Part shown: positions 22,781-32,869 of the stretch, in pieces
How positions within the stretch are numbered: the first letter of the stretch is position 1
Layout of the letters: each line of letters starts with the position of its first letter
Assembly: GCA_009746045.1 (NCBI GenBank)
Contig: RPFO01000082.1
Location: 389,093-453,092 of the forward strand
DNA from: Mesostigma viride
Taxonomy: Eukaryota > Streptophyta > Mesostigmatophyceae > Mesostigmatales > Mesostigmataceae
Direction of reading: 5' to 3'
Length of the DNA stretch: 64,000 nt
The notes under the pieces: generated by a model
What the model was told of the DNA's origin: nothing
Database searches by the model: none
The model's input: only the letters and a program-made list of their open reading frames with translations
Translations under genes and position numbers: made by a program

Positions 22781-23971
22781 CTGATAATCGACTGAAAATC
22801 GTTCGTGAAGAAGGGGTGGGCTCCCGTTCTCGTCCTTCTCCCCCTCAACTGCCTTCGCAGCCTCCTCCTCCTTCCTCGCAGCCTCCTCCATCTTCCTCGC
22901 GGCCTCTTCCGCCTTCATCCTCTCCTGTCGCATCTGCAAAAAAAGAGCGGCCTCCTCCGCAAGAACTTCCTTCGCTGCCGCCTCCGTCTTCTTCTTCGCC
23001 TCCTCCTTCTGCTTCGCCACCAGGATCCTGTGCTCCTTCTCCTGGGCAGCCTTTTTCTCCTTGTACTCCCTCTCCTCCTCCTCCCTCTCCGCCTTCTCCA
23101 GCCTCTCCTTCTCCTCCCTCTCCACCCTCTCCCTCTCCGCCTTCTCGATGGCCTCCCTCTCCGCCTTCTCCTTCTCCTTGTCCTTCTTGTCGAGAGCCGC
23201 GTATTCGTCAGCAAAGCTTGCGGCCATTGCTAACAAATCGGACAACCGCTTCTGACGCGACTCCCGAACCGGCGATTCCGGGTCTTCAGGCCTCCCGTTA
23301 GTCTGATCGCGCTCGTCCTCCTCAACAAGCTCACTGATAGACTTCCTCAGCTTCCTGAGCTCTTTGGTGCGGTCGTCTTCCTCTACCCACTCGGCCGCAG
23401 GCTTACGCTTAGAACTGGAATGCTTGGGGGACGGCGAGCGGGACGCAGCAGCGGGGGACTTGGGTGGCGGCGAGCGGGACTTGGGGGAAGCAGAGCGGGA
23501 CGGCGAGCGGGACGGAGTTGCGGGGTTCTTGGTTGACGGCGAGGGGGACTTGCGAGAAGGAGAGCGGGACGCGGTAGCGGGGGGAACTTTGGGCGGAGAG
23601 GGGGACTTGCGGTTCGGCGAACGGGTCGCAGTTGCGGGGGACTTGGGGGACTTGCGGGGCGGCGAGCGGGACGCAGTAGCTCCGGCCGACTTGGGGGGCG
23701 GCGATGGAGACTTACGGGGCGGAGAGCGGGACGGAGCGCGAGACGCAGCAGCGAGAGGGTTGGGGGGTATAATTCTGTCCAACTCGCTGGGGGGCAAGTT
23801 GGACTTGGAGGGCGAAGGGGACTCGGTGGGGGGGGACCTCGCAAGATCTTTTACGGGACCGAACTGCAACGGAGGAAACTCCTCCGTTGCCGTTCGGTCC
23901 GGCGAGGTGTTCGACGTCATCTTGGGTGAAACGGGAGTGGCCTTGACAGAATCGGAATAGGAGGACGACAT
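22781..23971 (-). CDS. Gene A copy 2 exon 1 (SP/RS-rich domain plus coiled coil)
   Basis: 397 codons, open, phase 0 at the donor GTATGT (22,780). Residues 1-45 are Ser/Thr-rich and contain EEFPPL, shared with copy 3. Residues ~60-210 are SRSPxRKSP-type repeats, basic and probably disordered. Residues ~215-265 are acidic with a helix, and ~265-375 a long E/K/R coiled coil. SP/RS repeats are common in nuclear and RNA- or chromatin-associated proteins. Confidence 0.82.
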
Positions 23972-24039
23972 CTGCAGAACAATATCAAAAAAGCAAGTTT
24001 CACAAATGTCATTCAGAATCTGAATCGCCGGCAGAAAAA

Positions 24040-24515
24040 CGATGGGGAGGGTCTCGCTGCAGCTAGACCCTTTCGTGGATTCTAAAAGGGACATTTAGTT
24101 TAATGCAAAACTTTGGCGTCTCGCTGCAGCGAGACCCTCACTTCAAGCAAAAACAAATCATTTTTAGGGTGAGCGAAAACAAGCAACCTCCCATCATGCA
24201 AACATAAAAAAGTATACATTCCTTGGGGTCTCGCTGCAGCGAGACCCTAACGTCAAACAAAAACAAATAATTTTTAGGGTGAGCGAAGAAAGCCCACTCC
24301 CATCTTGCAAACATTAAAAGTCGACATTCGCAGGGGTCTCGCTGCAGCGAGACCCTAACACCGATACAAAAACAAATCATTTTAAGGGTGAGAAAAGAAA
24401 GACCCCCCCATCATGAAAACATGAAAAATTGACATTCCTTGGGGTCTCGCTGCAGCGAGACCCTTACGTCAATACAAAAACAAAATTCCGAGGGTCTACC
24501 CGCAGCGAGACCCTT
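24040..24515. promoter_or_regulatory. Palindrome-bearing tandem array upstream of gene A (X)
   Basis: Six palindromes with arms like GGGTCTCG/CGAGACCC around CTGCAG lie at 24,049, 24,115, 24,226, 24,334, 24,442 and 24,492. Three of them are exact 22-bp palindromes spaced 108 bp apart inside a ~108-bp tandem repeat that also contains AAAACAAATCATTTTTAGGG. It lies in the 5' leader or first intron of gene A. Binding site for an element-encoded protein is inferred, not shown. Confidence 0.75.
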
Positions 24516-24530
24516 ACGACCACGTATAAA

Positions 24531-25515
24531 TACATGTGGGGGGGGATGCTATGTATAAATGCATGTGGGGGGGTGCTGGCATTAATAATTAAATGTGGGG
24601 GGGTGATGGCATGAATAAATAAATGTGGGGGGGTGCTGCCATGAATAAAAGAATGTGGGGGTGTGATGGCATGAATAAATGAATGTTGGGGGGTGCTGGC
24701 ATTAATAATTAAATGTGGGGGGGTGATGGCATGAATAAATAAATGTGGGGGGGTGCTGCCATGAATAAAAGAATGTGGGGGGTGATGGCATGAATAAATA
24801 AATGTGGGGGGTGCTGCCATGAATAAAAGAATGTGGGGGGGTGATGGCATGAATAAATAAATGCGGGGGGGTGCTGCCATGAATAAAAGAATGTGGGGGT
24901 GTGATGGCATTAATAAATGAATGTTGGGGGGTGCTGCCATGAATAAAAGAATGTGGGGGGTGATGGCATGAATAAATAAATGTGGGGGGTGCTGCCATGA
25001 ATAAAAGAATGTGGGGGTGTGATGGCATGAATAAATGAATGTTGGGGGGTGCTGGCATTAATAATTAAATGTGGGGGGGTGATGGCATGAATAAATAAAT
25101 GTGGGGGGGTGCTGCCATGAATAAAAGAATGTGGGGGTGTGATGGCATGAATAAATGAATGTTGGGGGGTGCTGCCATGAATAAAAGAATGTGGGGGGGT
25201 GATGGCATGAATAAATAAATGTGGGGGGGTGCTGCCATGAATAAAAGAATGTGGGGGGGTGATGGCATGAATAAATAAATGTGGGGGGTGCTGCCATGAA
25301 TAAAAGAATGTGGGGGTGTGATGGCATGAATAAATGAATGTTGGGGGGTGCTGGCATTAATCATTAAATGTGGGGGTGTGATGGCATGAATAAATAAATG
25401 TGGGGGGGTGATGGCATGAATAAAAGAATGTGGGGGTGTGATGGCATGAATAAATGAATGTTGGGGGGTGCTGGCATTAATAATTAAATGTGGGGGGTGA
25501 TGGCATGAATAAATA
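24531..25515. repeat. G-rich minisatellite array 1 (~31-bp units)
   Basis: Units like ATGTGGGGGGGTGCTGCC followed by ATGAATAAA, with variants (GATGGCATG, GGCATTAATAATTAA) arranged in a higher-order pattern. The G-run (5-8 G) is on the plus strand in every unit. Reading frames across it are repeat artefacts. Confidence 0.95.
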
Positions 25516-25519
25516 AATG

Positions 25520-27322
25520 ATACGTAGCATCACCCCCCCACATGTATTGATACGTACGTAGCATCACCCCCCACATGTATTGATACGTAGCATCACCCCC
25601 CACATGTATTGATACGTAGCAGCCCCCCCCATGTATTGATACGTAGCAGCACCCCCCCACATGTATTGATACGTAGCAGCACCCCCCACATGTATTGATA
25701 CGTAGCAGCACCCCCCACATGTATTGATACGTAGCAGCACCCCCCCACATGTATTGATACGTAGCAGCACCCCCCCACATGTATTGATACGTAGCAGCAC
25801 CCCCCCACATGTATTGATACGTAGCAGCACCCCCCACATGTATTGATACGTAGCAGCACCCCCCCACATGTATTGATACGTAGCAGCACCCCCCACATGT
25901 ATTGATACGTAGCAGCACCCCCCACATGTATTGATACGTAGCAGCACCCCCCCACATGTATTGATACGTAGCAGCACCCCCCCACATGTATTGATACGTA
26001 GCAGCACCCCCCCACATGTATTGATACGTAGCAGCCCCCCCCACATGTATTGATACGTAGCAGCACCCCCCCACATGTATTGATACGTAGCAGCACCCCC
26101 CACATGTATTGATACGTAGCAGCACCCCCCCACATGTATTGATACGTAGCAGCACCCCCCACATGTATTGATACGTAGCAGCACCCCCCCACATGTATTG
26201 ATACGTAGCAGCACCCCCCCACATGTATTGATACGTAGCAGCACCCCCCACATGTATTGATACGTAGCAGCACCCCCCACATGTATTGATACGTAGCAGC
26301 CCCCCCCACATGTATTGATACGTAGCAGCACCCCCCACATGTATTGATACGTAGCACCCCCCCACATGTATTGATACGTAGCAGCACCCCCCCACATGTA
26401 TTGATACGTAGCAGCACCCCCCCACATGTATTGATACGTAGCAGCACCCCCCACATGTATTGATACGTAGCAGCACCCCCCACATGTATTGATACGTAGC
26501 AGCACCCCCCACATGTATTGATACGTAGCAGCACCCCCCCACATGTATTGATACGTAGCAGCACCCCCCCACATGTATTGATACGTAGCAGCACCCCCCC
26601 ACATGTATTGATACGTAGCAGCACCCCCCCACATGTATTGATACGTAGCAGCACCCCCCCACATGTATTGATACGTAGCAGCACCCCCCCACATGTATTG
26701 ATACGTAGCAGCACCCCCCACATGTATTGATACGTAGCACCCCCCCACATGTATTGATACGTAGCACCCCCCCACATGTATTGATACGTAGCAGCACCCC
26801 CCACATGTATTGATACGTAGCAGCCCCCCCCACATGTATTGATACGTAGCAGCACCCCCCCACATGTATTGATACGTAGCAGCACCCCCCCACATGTATT
26901 GATACGTAGCACCCCCCCACATGTATTGATACGTAGCAGCACCCCCCCACATGTATTGATACGTAGCAGCACCCCCCCACATGTATTGATACGTAGCAGC
27001 ACCCCCCCACATGTATTGATACGTAGCAGCACCCCCCCACATGTATTGATACGTAGCAGCACCCCCCACATGTATTGATACGTAGCAGCCCCCCCCACAT
27101 GTATTGATACGTAGCAGCACCCCCCCACATGTATTGATACGTAGCAGCACCCCCCCACATGTATTGATACGTAGCAGCACCCCCCACATGTATTGATACG
27201 TAGCACCCCCCCACGTGTATTGATACGTAGCAGCACCCCCCCACGTGTATTGATACGTAGCAGCACCCCCCCACATGTATTGATACGTAGCAGCACCCCC
27301 CCACATGTATTGATACGTAGCA
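25520..27322. repeat. C-rich minisatellite array 2 (~29-31-bp units), inverted to array 1
   Basis: About 60 units of CACATGTATTGATACGTAGC plus AGCACCCCCC. The reverse complement shares the core ATGTGGGGGGGTGCTG with array 1, so the two arrays face each other at ~25,517. Length variation in the C-run shifts the frame between units, so the long open frames on the minus strand are not genes. Confidence 0.95.
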
Positions 27323-27325
27323 GCA

Positions 27326-27482
27326 CAATTTTAGTCAGCCTACCATCCACGTTGCGGCAAAAGATCACCTTTTTTTGTGTTTCGGCAAAATGAAGATTTC
27401 TTGCAAACTATCGTTATGCAGGCAGGTAGCAACGTCCGATGTTATAATCCGGCAGGTAGCATGCAAACGTCGAAACGATATG
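27326..27482. repeat. Direct repeat, left copy (~157 bp)
   Basis: Begins ACAATTTTAGTCAGCCTACC and ends CATGCAAACGTCGAAACGAT. A diverged copy lies at 27,892-28,050 with 409 bp between. No coding content. Confidence 0.85.
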
Positions 27483-27891
27483 AAGGGGAAAAAAAGCATC
27501 AAACAGGAGCACCGATTAGAAACGCAGCAAATGCAGTATGTGCACATCTACACCTATAACCTAACCAGACCAAAGGCATAGCAAACATGGAAAGGGTGAC
27601 CCAAGTGAAAGCCTAGCACCACCATGATCGACATGTGCGAGACCAAGAAACGCTCCATGGCAACTAGACTAAAGGGATGGATGCCAGATGTGGATTAGGA
27701 TCGGCTTAGCTGACTCTACCGAGATGTCTGCAGGGTTTAGCTAGCAACGAAAAGAAGGAAGCCAGACATTTTTATCACTCTTGCTGCAACATAGAGTTTC
27801 TTGCGATGGCAGCAAGGACATGTCTTCGCCCAGCTGGCTAACTGTGTCGTCGGCGTGCATGCGCTGTTTAGTTGCCGTTTTTGATAGAACA
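27483..27891. other. Spacer between direct repeats, no gene seen
   Basis: Ordinary non-coding sequence. Could be an insertion or simply part of a tandem segmental duplication. Confidence 0.4.
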
Positions 27892-28050
27892 ATTTTAGTC
27901 AGCCTACCATCCAGGATGCGGCAAAAGCTCACCTTTTTTTCGTTGTGCGGCGAAAGCAGACCGATTTCCTTGTAAACTTCCGGCACCAGGCAGGTATCAA
28001 CGTAGGATTTTATAATCCAGCAGGTAGCATGCAAACGTCGAAACGATATG
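27892..28050. repeat. Direct repeat, right copy (~159 bp)
   Basis: Second copy of 27,326-27,482 with scattered substitutions and small indels. Confidence 0.85.
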
Positions 28051-28371
28051 GCAGCTCGTATCAGCTATGGGGTCTCTCTGCGGCTGCGCTTCTTTTTCGA
28101 TGGGCGATGGGACGGTCGCAATTCGCAAAACGGACGCGGCGTCACAGGGCTGAACGGTATTGAAAAAATTGGAAACGTGGCATCCTCGTTCCTCCCCACG
28201 GAACTGAAAACTGGAAGCGCGGCGCTGGTGCAAAAGCTCGATCCCATCTTTTGGAACCAAGCTAGCGGATTGGACGACATCCAATATGCCGTCACCCGTG
28301 CTTGTGGCCGCAGGTATAAAAAGAGACGACCTCCAGCCCATTTACCTGGGAACATTCGGATGTTTGGCTGA
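28048..28371 (+). CDS. Possible small coding region or leader exon, unknown
   Basis: A 107-codon frame from ATG (MAARISYGVSL) includes a degenerate palindrome at its start (28,069-28,085) and a stretch of ordinary composition (GVTGLNGIEKIGNVASSF). A donor-like CAG/GTATAA follows at 28,313. Joining it to the exon at 28,790 would hit a stop, so it is not an obvious gene B exon. Function unknown. A GGTTCGATTCC-like box (tRNA T-arm) lies nearby at about 28,409. Confidence 0.2.
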   Translation: MAARISYGVSLRLRFFFDGRWDGRNSQNGRGVTGLNGIEKIGNVASSFLPTELKTGSAALVQKLDPIFWNQASGLDDIQYAVTRACGRRYKKRRPPAHLPGNIRMFG

Positions 28372-28539
28372 CATCGTTACCATGCGAAATGTACAATGAG
28401 GTTCTGGGTTCGATTCCTGGTGTGGTCATGGAAATAAATTTTTTTCTGCACATCTACTGAAATCAGTCATAGCACCAAACGGTCACGCTGCAGCGAGACG
28501 CTATAGCCCTGGAGGCCGCTGATAAACCTGACATCCGGT

Positions 28540-28789
28540 GTCTTACTATCATAGATTGCCGAACTATATAATAATAATAGTCTATACCACTTTTTCTTGT
28601 AAATGATTTACTAAATAATGATTCTATATACTTTAACATACCATATTATTAAAGTATGTGGAATTTAACCATGCTATTCACAATATATTATAAAATCTTT
28701 TGCAAAATATACTGTAATTAGTATATATATTTTCTGATAAACAATTTTATCAATGCTACTGTGTTATTTTTGTTATTCTCGCCATGCAG
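28540..28789. other. AT-rich segment before gene B, probably intronic
   Basis: Strongly AT-rich (TATATAAT-like runs) compared with its surroundings and ends in an acceptor-like CGCCATGCAG at 28,789. It is best read as an intron in the gene B 5' leader. No open frame. Confidence 0.4.
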
Positions 28790-28822
28790 GTATCTGAGTG
28801 TTCTGGGAGAACTAATAAGAGA

Positions 28823-31800
28823 ATGAGCCGCGAAGGTGAGGAAAACCTGAAATCTTTTCGTCCTTATTGGGGTCTCTCTGCAGCTAGACCATTTATAACC
28901 ACAAGCAATAGCTTAAATTCAAGGGTCTCGCTGCAGCTAGACCCTCTTTATGGTTGCTATAAAATTAATGAATCAGAAGTCTGTGATTTAACAATCGCAC
29001 GCCGCAATGAAGGGTCTAGCTGCAGCGAGACCCCAATCTTGGTCGGGGTATGCTAAGTTCACCACATCAGGTAATCTTTTCGTCTAACGGAAAAAGCCCC
29101 TCTAAGGGTCTAGCTGCAGCTAGACCCCAATCGTGGTAAAAAATGATACACTTTCGAACTTTGTCTGTAATTGTCGCTTTTCCCAACGATACTCGATTTG
29201 CATGGATTTCGTTGTGCCGGTCGTCATGGCATGCAGCACGCGAACGGGTGGGAGTTTTCGCCCTTGCGTCCGGTCGTCCAGGATTCAGTGCAATTAAGTT
29301 GAACACCGGGACGAAGCAGTCAACTGGCGCAAAAAGGGTTTTCGGAGATGAGAACCAGAATCCAGCGCAGCCTGAAGCCAAGGAAGTCAAGCGGCCGGGA
29401 GAATACTCGAAATCAAAGAGGGTTATTGGGGAATATTTCGCTGACCAGGCGTTTGAAGCGGCTCAGGCGATGACAAAACCCGAGGGGCGGGGGCCGGCTT
29501 TCGACCAGATGATTGCTGGCTTTAACTCTAGGGCCGCTGAACTAGGTCACGGGAAGTATCATGAGGAGGCGAAAAAGCTTTACAATCAGGAGCGGATGGC
29601 AGAACTGAACAGGTTCTGGGTGGCTCGGATTAACGGCTTTTTTGATGGTCTGACCAAAAGCGACGCAGACAGAGACGTCAGGATGGTGCTGATGTCCACG
29701 CTTTACTGTGGTGACGACTTGGAGAAGGAGTTTTCGGCCGCGGAGTTGGAGAACCTGACGGGGATGGACGCCAAGAAGATTCGCGGAATTCGCGCGATAC
29801 GAAGGCAGCAGAAGTTGGACTACCTCAGACACGCGCAGGCTCGCAAGGGGCGCCCTTTGCCGCAATTCGTGATTGACGCGATAGTGGACGCGTGGATGCA
29901 CGATGATGAGTCGCGCGCCTCCTCCCAGATGAAGGATGTCAAGCGCACTTACAGCAGGGAGGGTCGTGGCAATCACGGGGTGCTCGTCGCCGTTGAGGGA
30001 GCGCGCTATTACATGACCTCCAAGGAGGACATGTACAATCACTTTCTCGAAAAGCATGCGTACTGGAACAAAAGGAGTAACCAGTATGATAAGGACGTGG
30101 GCATTCACGTGGGCTACACGACCTTCTGCAAATACGCGCCCGATTGCATCAAGGGCAAGTGGAAGGAGAGGAACCTGTGCGCGTGTGAGAAGCACGTCAC
30201 CATGCAGTCGGCCATGGGGGCGTGGACCAAGCACTCCAATGCGAACCACGGCAAGAACTGCAAGTGTGGCGCGGAGTGTGCGGGATGCTCCAAGTACAGA
30301 GAGCCGGACGGTACTTGCGGAATGTGGAAAGCCATTCACTCGACGGACTGGATCAAGCACTTTCACTGCCCGGTGTCCGCCGAGACTGACGGCAGGGATA
30401 ACGGGCTGCGTGAAGGGGGCGGAATGGGCGGGGGGATGGAAGAGGGGGAGGGGGAAGATGAATGGCGGGGACGGGACCTGGAAGACCTCGACATTTCTGA
30501 GAGGCTGGTGGAGGACGAAGATGGGGTGCCGAGGACGGAGAGGGTTCACCGCATACTGAAGATGGCGTGTGTGGAGGGGTTCTGTCCTGAGGAATCATGC
30601 GGCATCCATAATAACTGGGTGCAGTGTGATCGGGACAAGAATTCCACGGAGATTCTGAATTGGTTCAAGTTCGAGATGGTGGAGCAGACTGTGACCCGAC
30701 GGGTGAATGTGAGTTGGTTTCGATTTTATTTCTCCGTTAATATGTTGTTGACTTTTTTTTTTGTGACCTATAGCTGCAGCGAGACCCTTTGTGAGTTGCA
30801 GTTATCTTATCGAAATGCGATTTTATTGCAAATCGAAACTGTCTGCGGACCTTTGCGAAACAGGGCGAGACCGATGGCAGGGCGGCGAAGAAGGTGAAGC
30901 GGCCCGAGCAAGTCCAAATGAGGTCCACCCCAGCTGAGCTGCGGGACGAGATTCTTAAGATGTGGGACAAGTTCACCGTGCACTGCTTTACGGCCTGGTC
31001 GCAGGCGGATACAATCAAGGATCGGGAGAAGAATCTGAGAGAGGGGGACGTGCTCGTGCACGGCGACTGGGCCGAGAACTACGAGAACAGCAGCTACGTC
31101 CAACTGCAGTCGCAGTACTTCCACAAGCGCAGCCACATCCTGATGCCCATGATCGTGCGTTATCGGCTCAACGGCGAGCTGGAAAAGCGCGTCTTCTTTT
31201 TCCTGGGGGATTCCAGTATCAAGCGGGGCGAGCGCGCACTCGTATACGCTCTTCGCAAGATTCTGGAAACCCTGCGGGTAGAAGTAGGGGTAGAGGTGCG
31301 AAACCTGTACATGTGCTCGGACAACTGCGCGGTGCAGTTTAAGTCCAGGTACGTGATTAACCAGATTAACGGTCTGCTCATGGGGGATCCCGACCTGCAG
31401 GCCTTTGAGTTCCACTACATGGGGGAGCAGCATGGGAAGGGGGAGGTGGATGGTCAAGGAGCGAAGTGCAAGTGCGTCTTGAGGGAAATGCAGAGGATTC
31501 CCGAAAACCAGCACATACTTGAGACCCACCAGCTAGTCGCCTACTTGAACCAGAACTGGCAGGGCGGCAAGACATCGAGCAGGGAGTCGGCCCGCGCGCG
31601 GGCCGAGAACGTCACTCGCCACTTCTTCCTTTTACCCCCGGTACGGAATTTTGTGTTATTTCAGGTTTTAAGACGTCAACTGCCGCTGTTCTATAAAAAT
31701 TCAAACCCAATAAAGGTATCTCTGCAGAGAGACCCTATATACTGTCCATGGGTTGCTTTTCTTTTAGGTATGAAATTTCGCTTGTTCTTTCGGTATGAAG

Positions 31801-32869
31801 GGGTCTCTCTGCAGCTATACCCTGTGTCGAATTTCGATCACTTGATATCTTGTCGTACGTTGTTATTATGATTCGAATGGGGTCTCTCTGCAGCTATACC
31901 CTGTGTCGAATTTTGATCACTTGATATCTTGTCGTACGTTGTTATTATGATTCGAATGGGGTCTCTCTGCAGCTATACCCTGTGTCGAATTTTGATCACT
32001 TGATGTCTTGTCGTTAATTTTTTTTTAAGGGGTCTCTCTGCAGCTATACCCTGTTTTATTGGTTTTTGGTCAATTTTGCTAATTTGAACGGTATTCTTTT
32101 TGTCCTAACTATTTGATGACAGGACGTCGAGTCCGGCCGACGCGCGGAGGTTGAGGAGGTGCCTGGCATCAAGAAGGCGCATTGGTGGCGACTGGACAAG
32201 TCCGACCCTGGCCTTTTGATGATTAGGCGCTATTCCTGCTACTGTCCGCCCTGTTTGGCTGGGCGGTTTGAGGGATGTCTAAGCGAGTGGTCGTTTATCA
32301 TCGAGTTCAATGATGCAGGAAGCTCGATGAAAACTGTCCGTTTGCTGCCACCGAGCCAGCCCAACCCTCCGGTTCGCATGGTGACGCGGGGGGAGCAGCT
32401 GAAGGACAAGCGGGAGGCGATGGGCCGGCAGATGAGACTCCACGACTATGTGGCAGTTCCATCGGACAAGGACACGGATCACGATCCCATCCACCCGTTC
32501 TGGTTGGCTGAGGTTGTAAGCGAAGCCGGGCCGATCGTGTTAGACGAGAACTTCGAGAGGTGGGTCGAGGGCCGGAACGGACGGGAGAAGGAGCTGTTCC
32601 TCGCCGGGAACGGCATTCTTCCCGTTCGGATTTGGAAGCGGGATAAGCATGACCCCCTGCATTTCACGCTCAACGTTGAGGATTGGCCACCGTCACGCCA
32701 GCCCGAGCTTGTGAATTGCTATCTCTGCGTCGCTCCGGCTCTCCGGCTAGAAGCACGCGTGCGCAGCGACGGAATGTGTGCCGACATCAGGATGAGCAAG
32801 GAGCTCGACAAGTGGCTTACTACGCTGGTGATCAAGGATGAAGCCCCGGAGGGGCCGGCACCGACTTAA
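28823..32869 (+). CDS. Gene B: Cys-rich DDE/RNase H-like transposase-type protein, 4 exons
   Basis: Exons 28,823-28,835, 29,237-30,708, 30,864-31,640 and 32,123-32,869 join in phase (1,0,0) to 1,002 residues without a stop. The tiny first exon is chosen because its ATG is the first after an upstream in-frame stop and its phase fits the acceptor GGCATGCAG exactly. An alternative start is ATG 29,143 without that splice. Visible parts: helical N-terminus; Cys/His cluster (about residues 299-355, FCKYAPDC, CACEKHV, CKCGAECAGC) and GFCPEESC (about 452); then HGDWAENY (D563), CSDNCAVQFK (D648), HGKGEVDGQG (E689 or D691); and a C-terminal YSCYCPPC cluster. This order matches an uncharacterised transposase-like family I recall from animals and protists. 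It presumably moves element X. Confidence 0.85.
29237..30708 (+). CDS. Gene B exon 2 (N-terminal helical region and Cys clusters)
   Basis: 490 codons. Contains a VTREGR-type linker region, a helix rich in RRQQKLDYLRHAQARKG (possible DNA-binding), and Cys/His groups likely to bind zinc. Also a GGGMGGGMEEGEGEDEW acidic spacer. Donor GTGAGT at 30,709; the following intron has one palindrome at about 30,768. Confidence 0.82.
30864..31640 (+). CDS. Gene B exon 3 (catalytic-type core)
   Basis: 259 codons carrying the three acidic motifs (D563, D648, E689/D691) with spacing 85 and 41 residues, as in an RNase H-like nuclease fold. Begins GETDGRAAKKVKRPEQVQ with a basic, NLS-like KKVKRP. Donor GTACGG at 31,641. 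Confidence 0.85.
31641..32122 (+). promoter_or_regulatory. Gene B intron 3 with tandem palindromes
   Basis: A 482-bp intron holding one palindrome at ~31,712 and four in a ~79-bp tandem repeat (31,800, 31,879, 31,958, 32,029). Each has arms GGGTCTCT/AGCTATACCC around CTGCAG and is followed by CCTGTGTCGAATTT(T/C)GATCAC. Expansion of one palindrome-bearing unit inside an intron. Confidence 0.85.
32123..32869 (+). CDS. Gene B exon 4 (C-terminal region)
   Basis: 248 codons plus TAA. Starts DVESGRRAEVEEV. Contains the Cys cluster YSCYCPPCLAGRFEGC and a folded tail ending EAPEGPAPT. The paired Cys motif after the catalytic core is typical of the same transposase-like family. A palindrome follows the stop at about 32,884. 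Confidence 0.82.
   Translation, partial: DVESGRRAEVEEVPGIKKAHWWRLDKSDPGLLMIRRYSCYCPPCLAGRFEGCLSEWSFIIEFNDAGSSMKTVRLLPPSQPNPPVRMVTRGEQLKDKREAMGRQMRLHDYVAVPSDKDTDHDPIHPFWLAEVVSEAGPIVLDENFERWVEGRNGREKELFLAGNGILPVRIWKRDKHDPLHFTLNVEDWPPSRQPELVNCYLCVAPALRLEARVRSDGMCADIRMSKELDKWLTTLVIKDEAPEGPAPT

Larger units (their letters stand above)
13461..23262 (-). repeat. Right arm of 8-kb inverted repeat (copy 2, inside X)
   Basis: Reverse-complement partner of 3,176-12,993. Copy 2 continues beyond the homology breakpoint at 23,262 into an intact exon 1 and its upstream region, which copy 1 lacks. Confidence 0.92.
13755..23971 (-). pseudogene. Gene A copy 2 (element X): ~2,400-aa protein, exon 6 interrupted
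   Basis: Nine exons on the minus strand: 23,971-22,781, 22,587-21,538, 21,430-21,368, 21,230-21,168, 21,043-20,915, 20,788-18,539 (split by T2), 18,349-17,183, 16,927-14,441 and 14,317-13,755. Seven introns are phase 0 and the last is phase 1. The product would have an SP/RS-rich N-terminus, a long charged coiled coil, three or four unrecognised globular domains and an acidic/basic low-complexity linker before a conserved C-terminal domain. Such a layout suggests a nuclear chromatin or DNA-associated protein; this is inference. Defects: the 1.7-kb T2 transposon in exon 6 and one shift in the acidic run near 14,810. The start ATG at 23,971 directly follows an acceptor-like CTGCAG, so a non-coding first exon is likely. 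Confidence 0.82.

Noticed and set aside
24226-24513. CRISPR array
   Set aside because: Repeats are palindromes inside ~108-bp tandem units with similar, not unique, spacers; genome is eukaryotic and no cas genes are present.
25484-27368. Very long minus-strand open frames (~600 codons) of Cys/Gly/Val/Ser/Ile/His repeats
   Set aside because: They are translations of the ~30-bp minisatellite in all three frames at once; C-run length changes shift the frame, so no single protein is maintained.
28395-28430. tRNA gene on the plus strand
   Set aside because: GGGTTCGATTCC-like T-arm only; upstream sequence does not fold into the other arms.
29143-29236. Gene B starting at ATG 29,143
   Set aside because: Possible, but the stretch lies within a palindrome-bearing intron and the 28,823 exon joins 29,237 in exact phase; kept as the less likely alternative.
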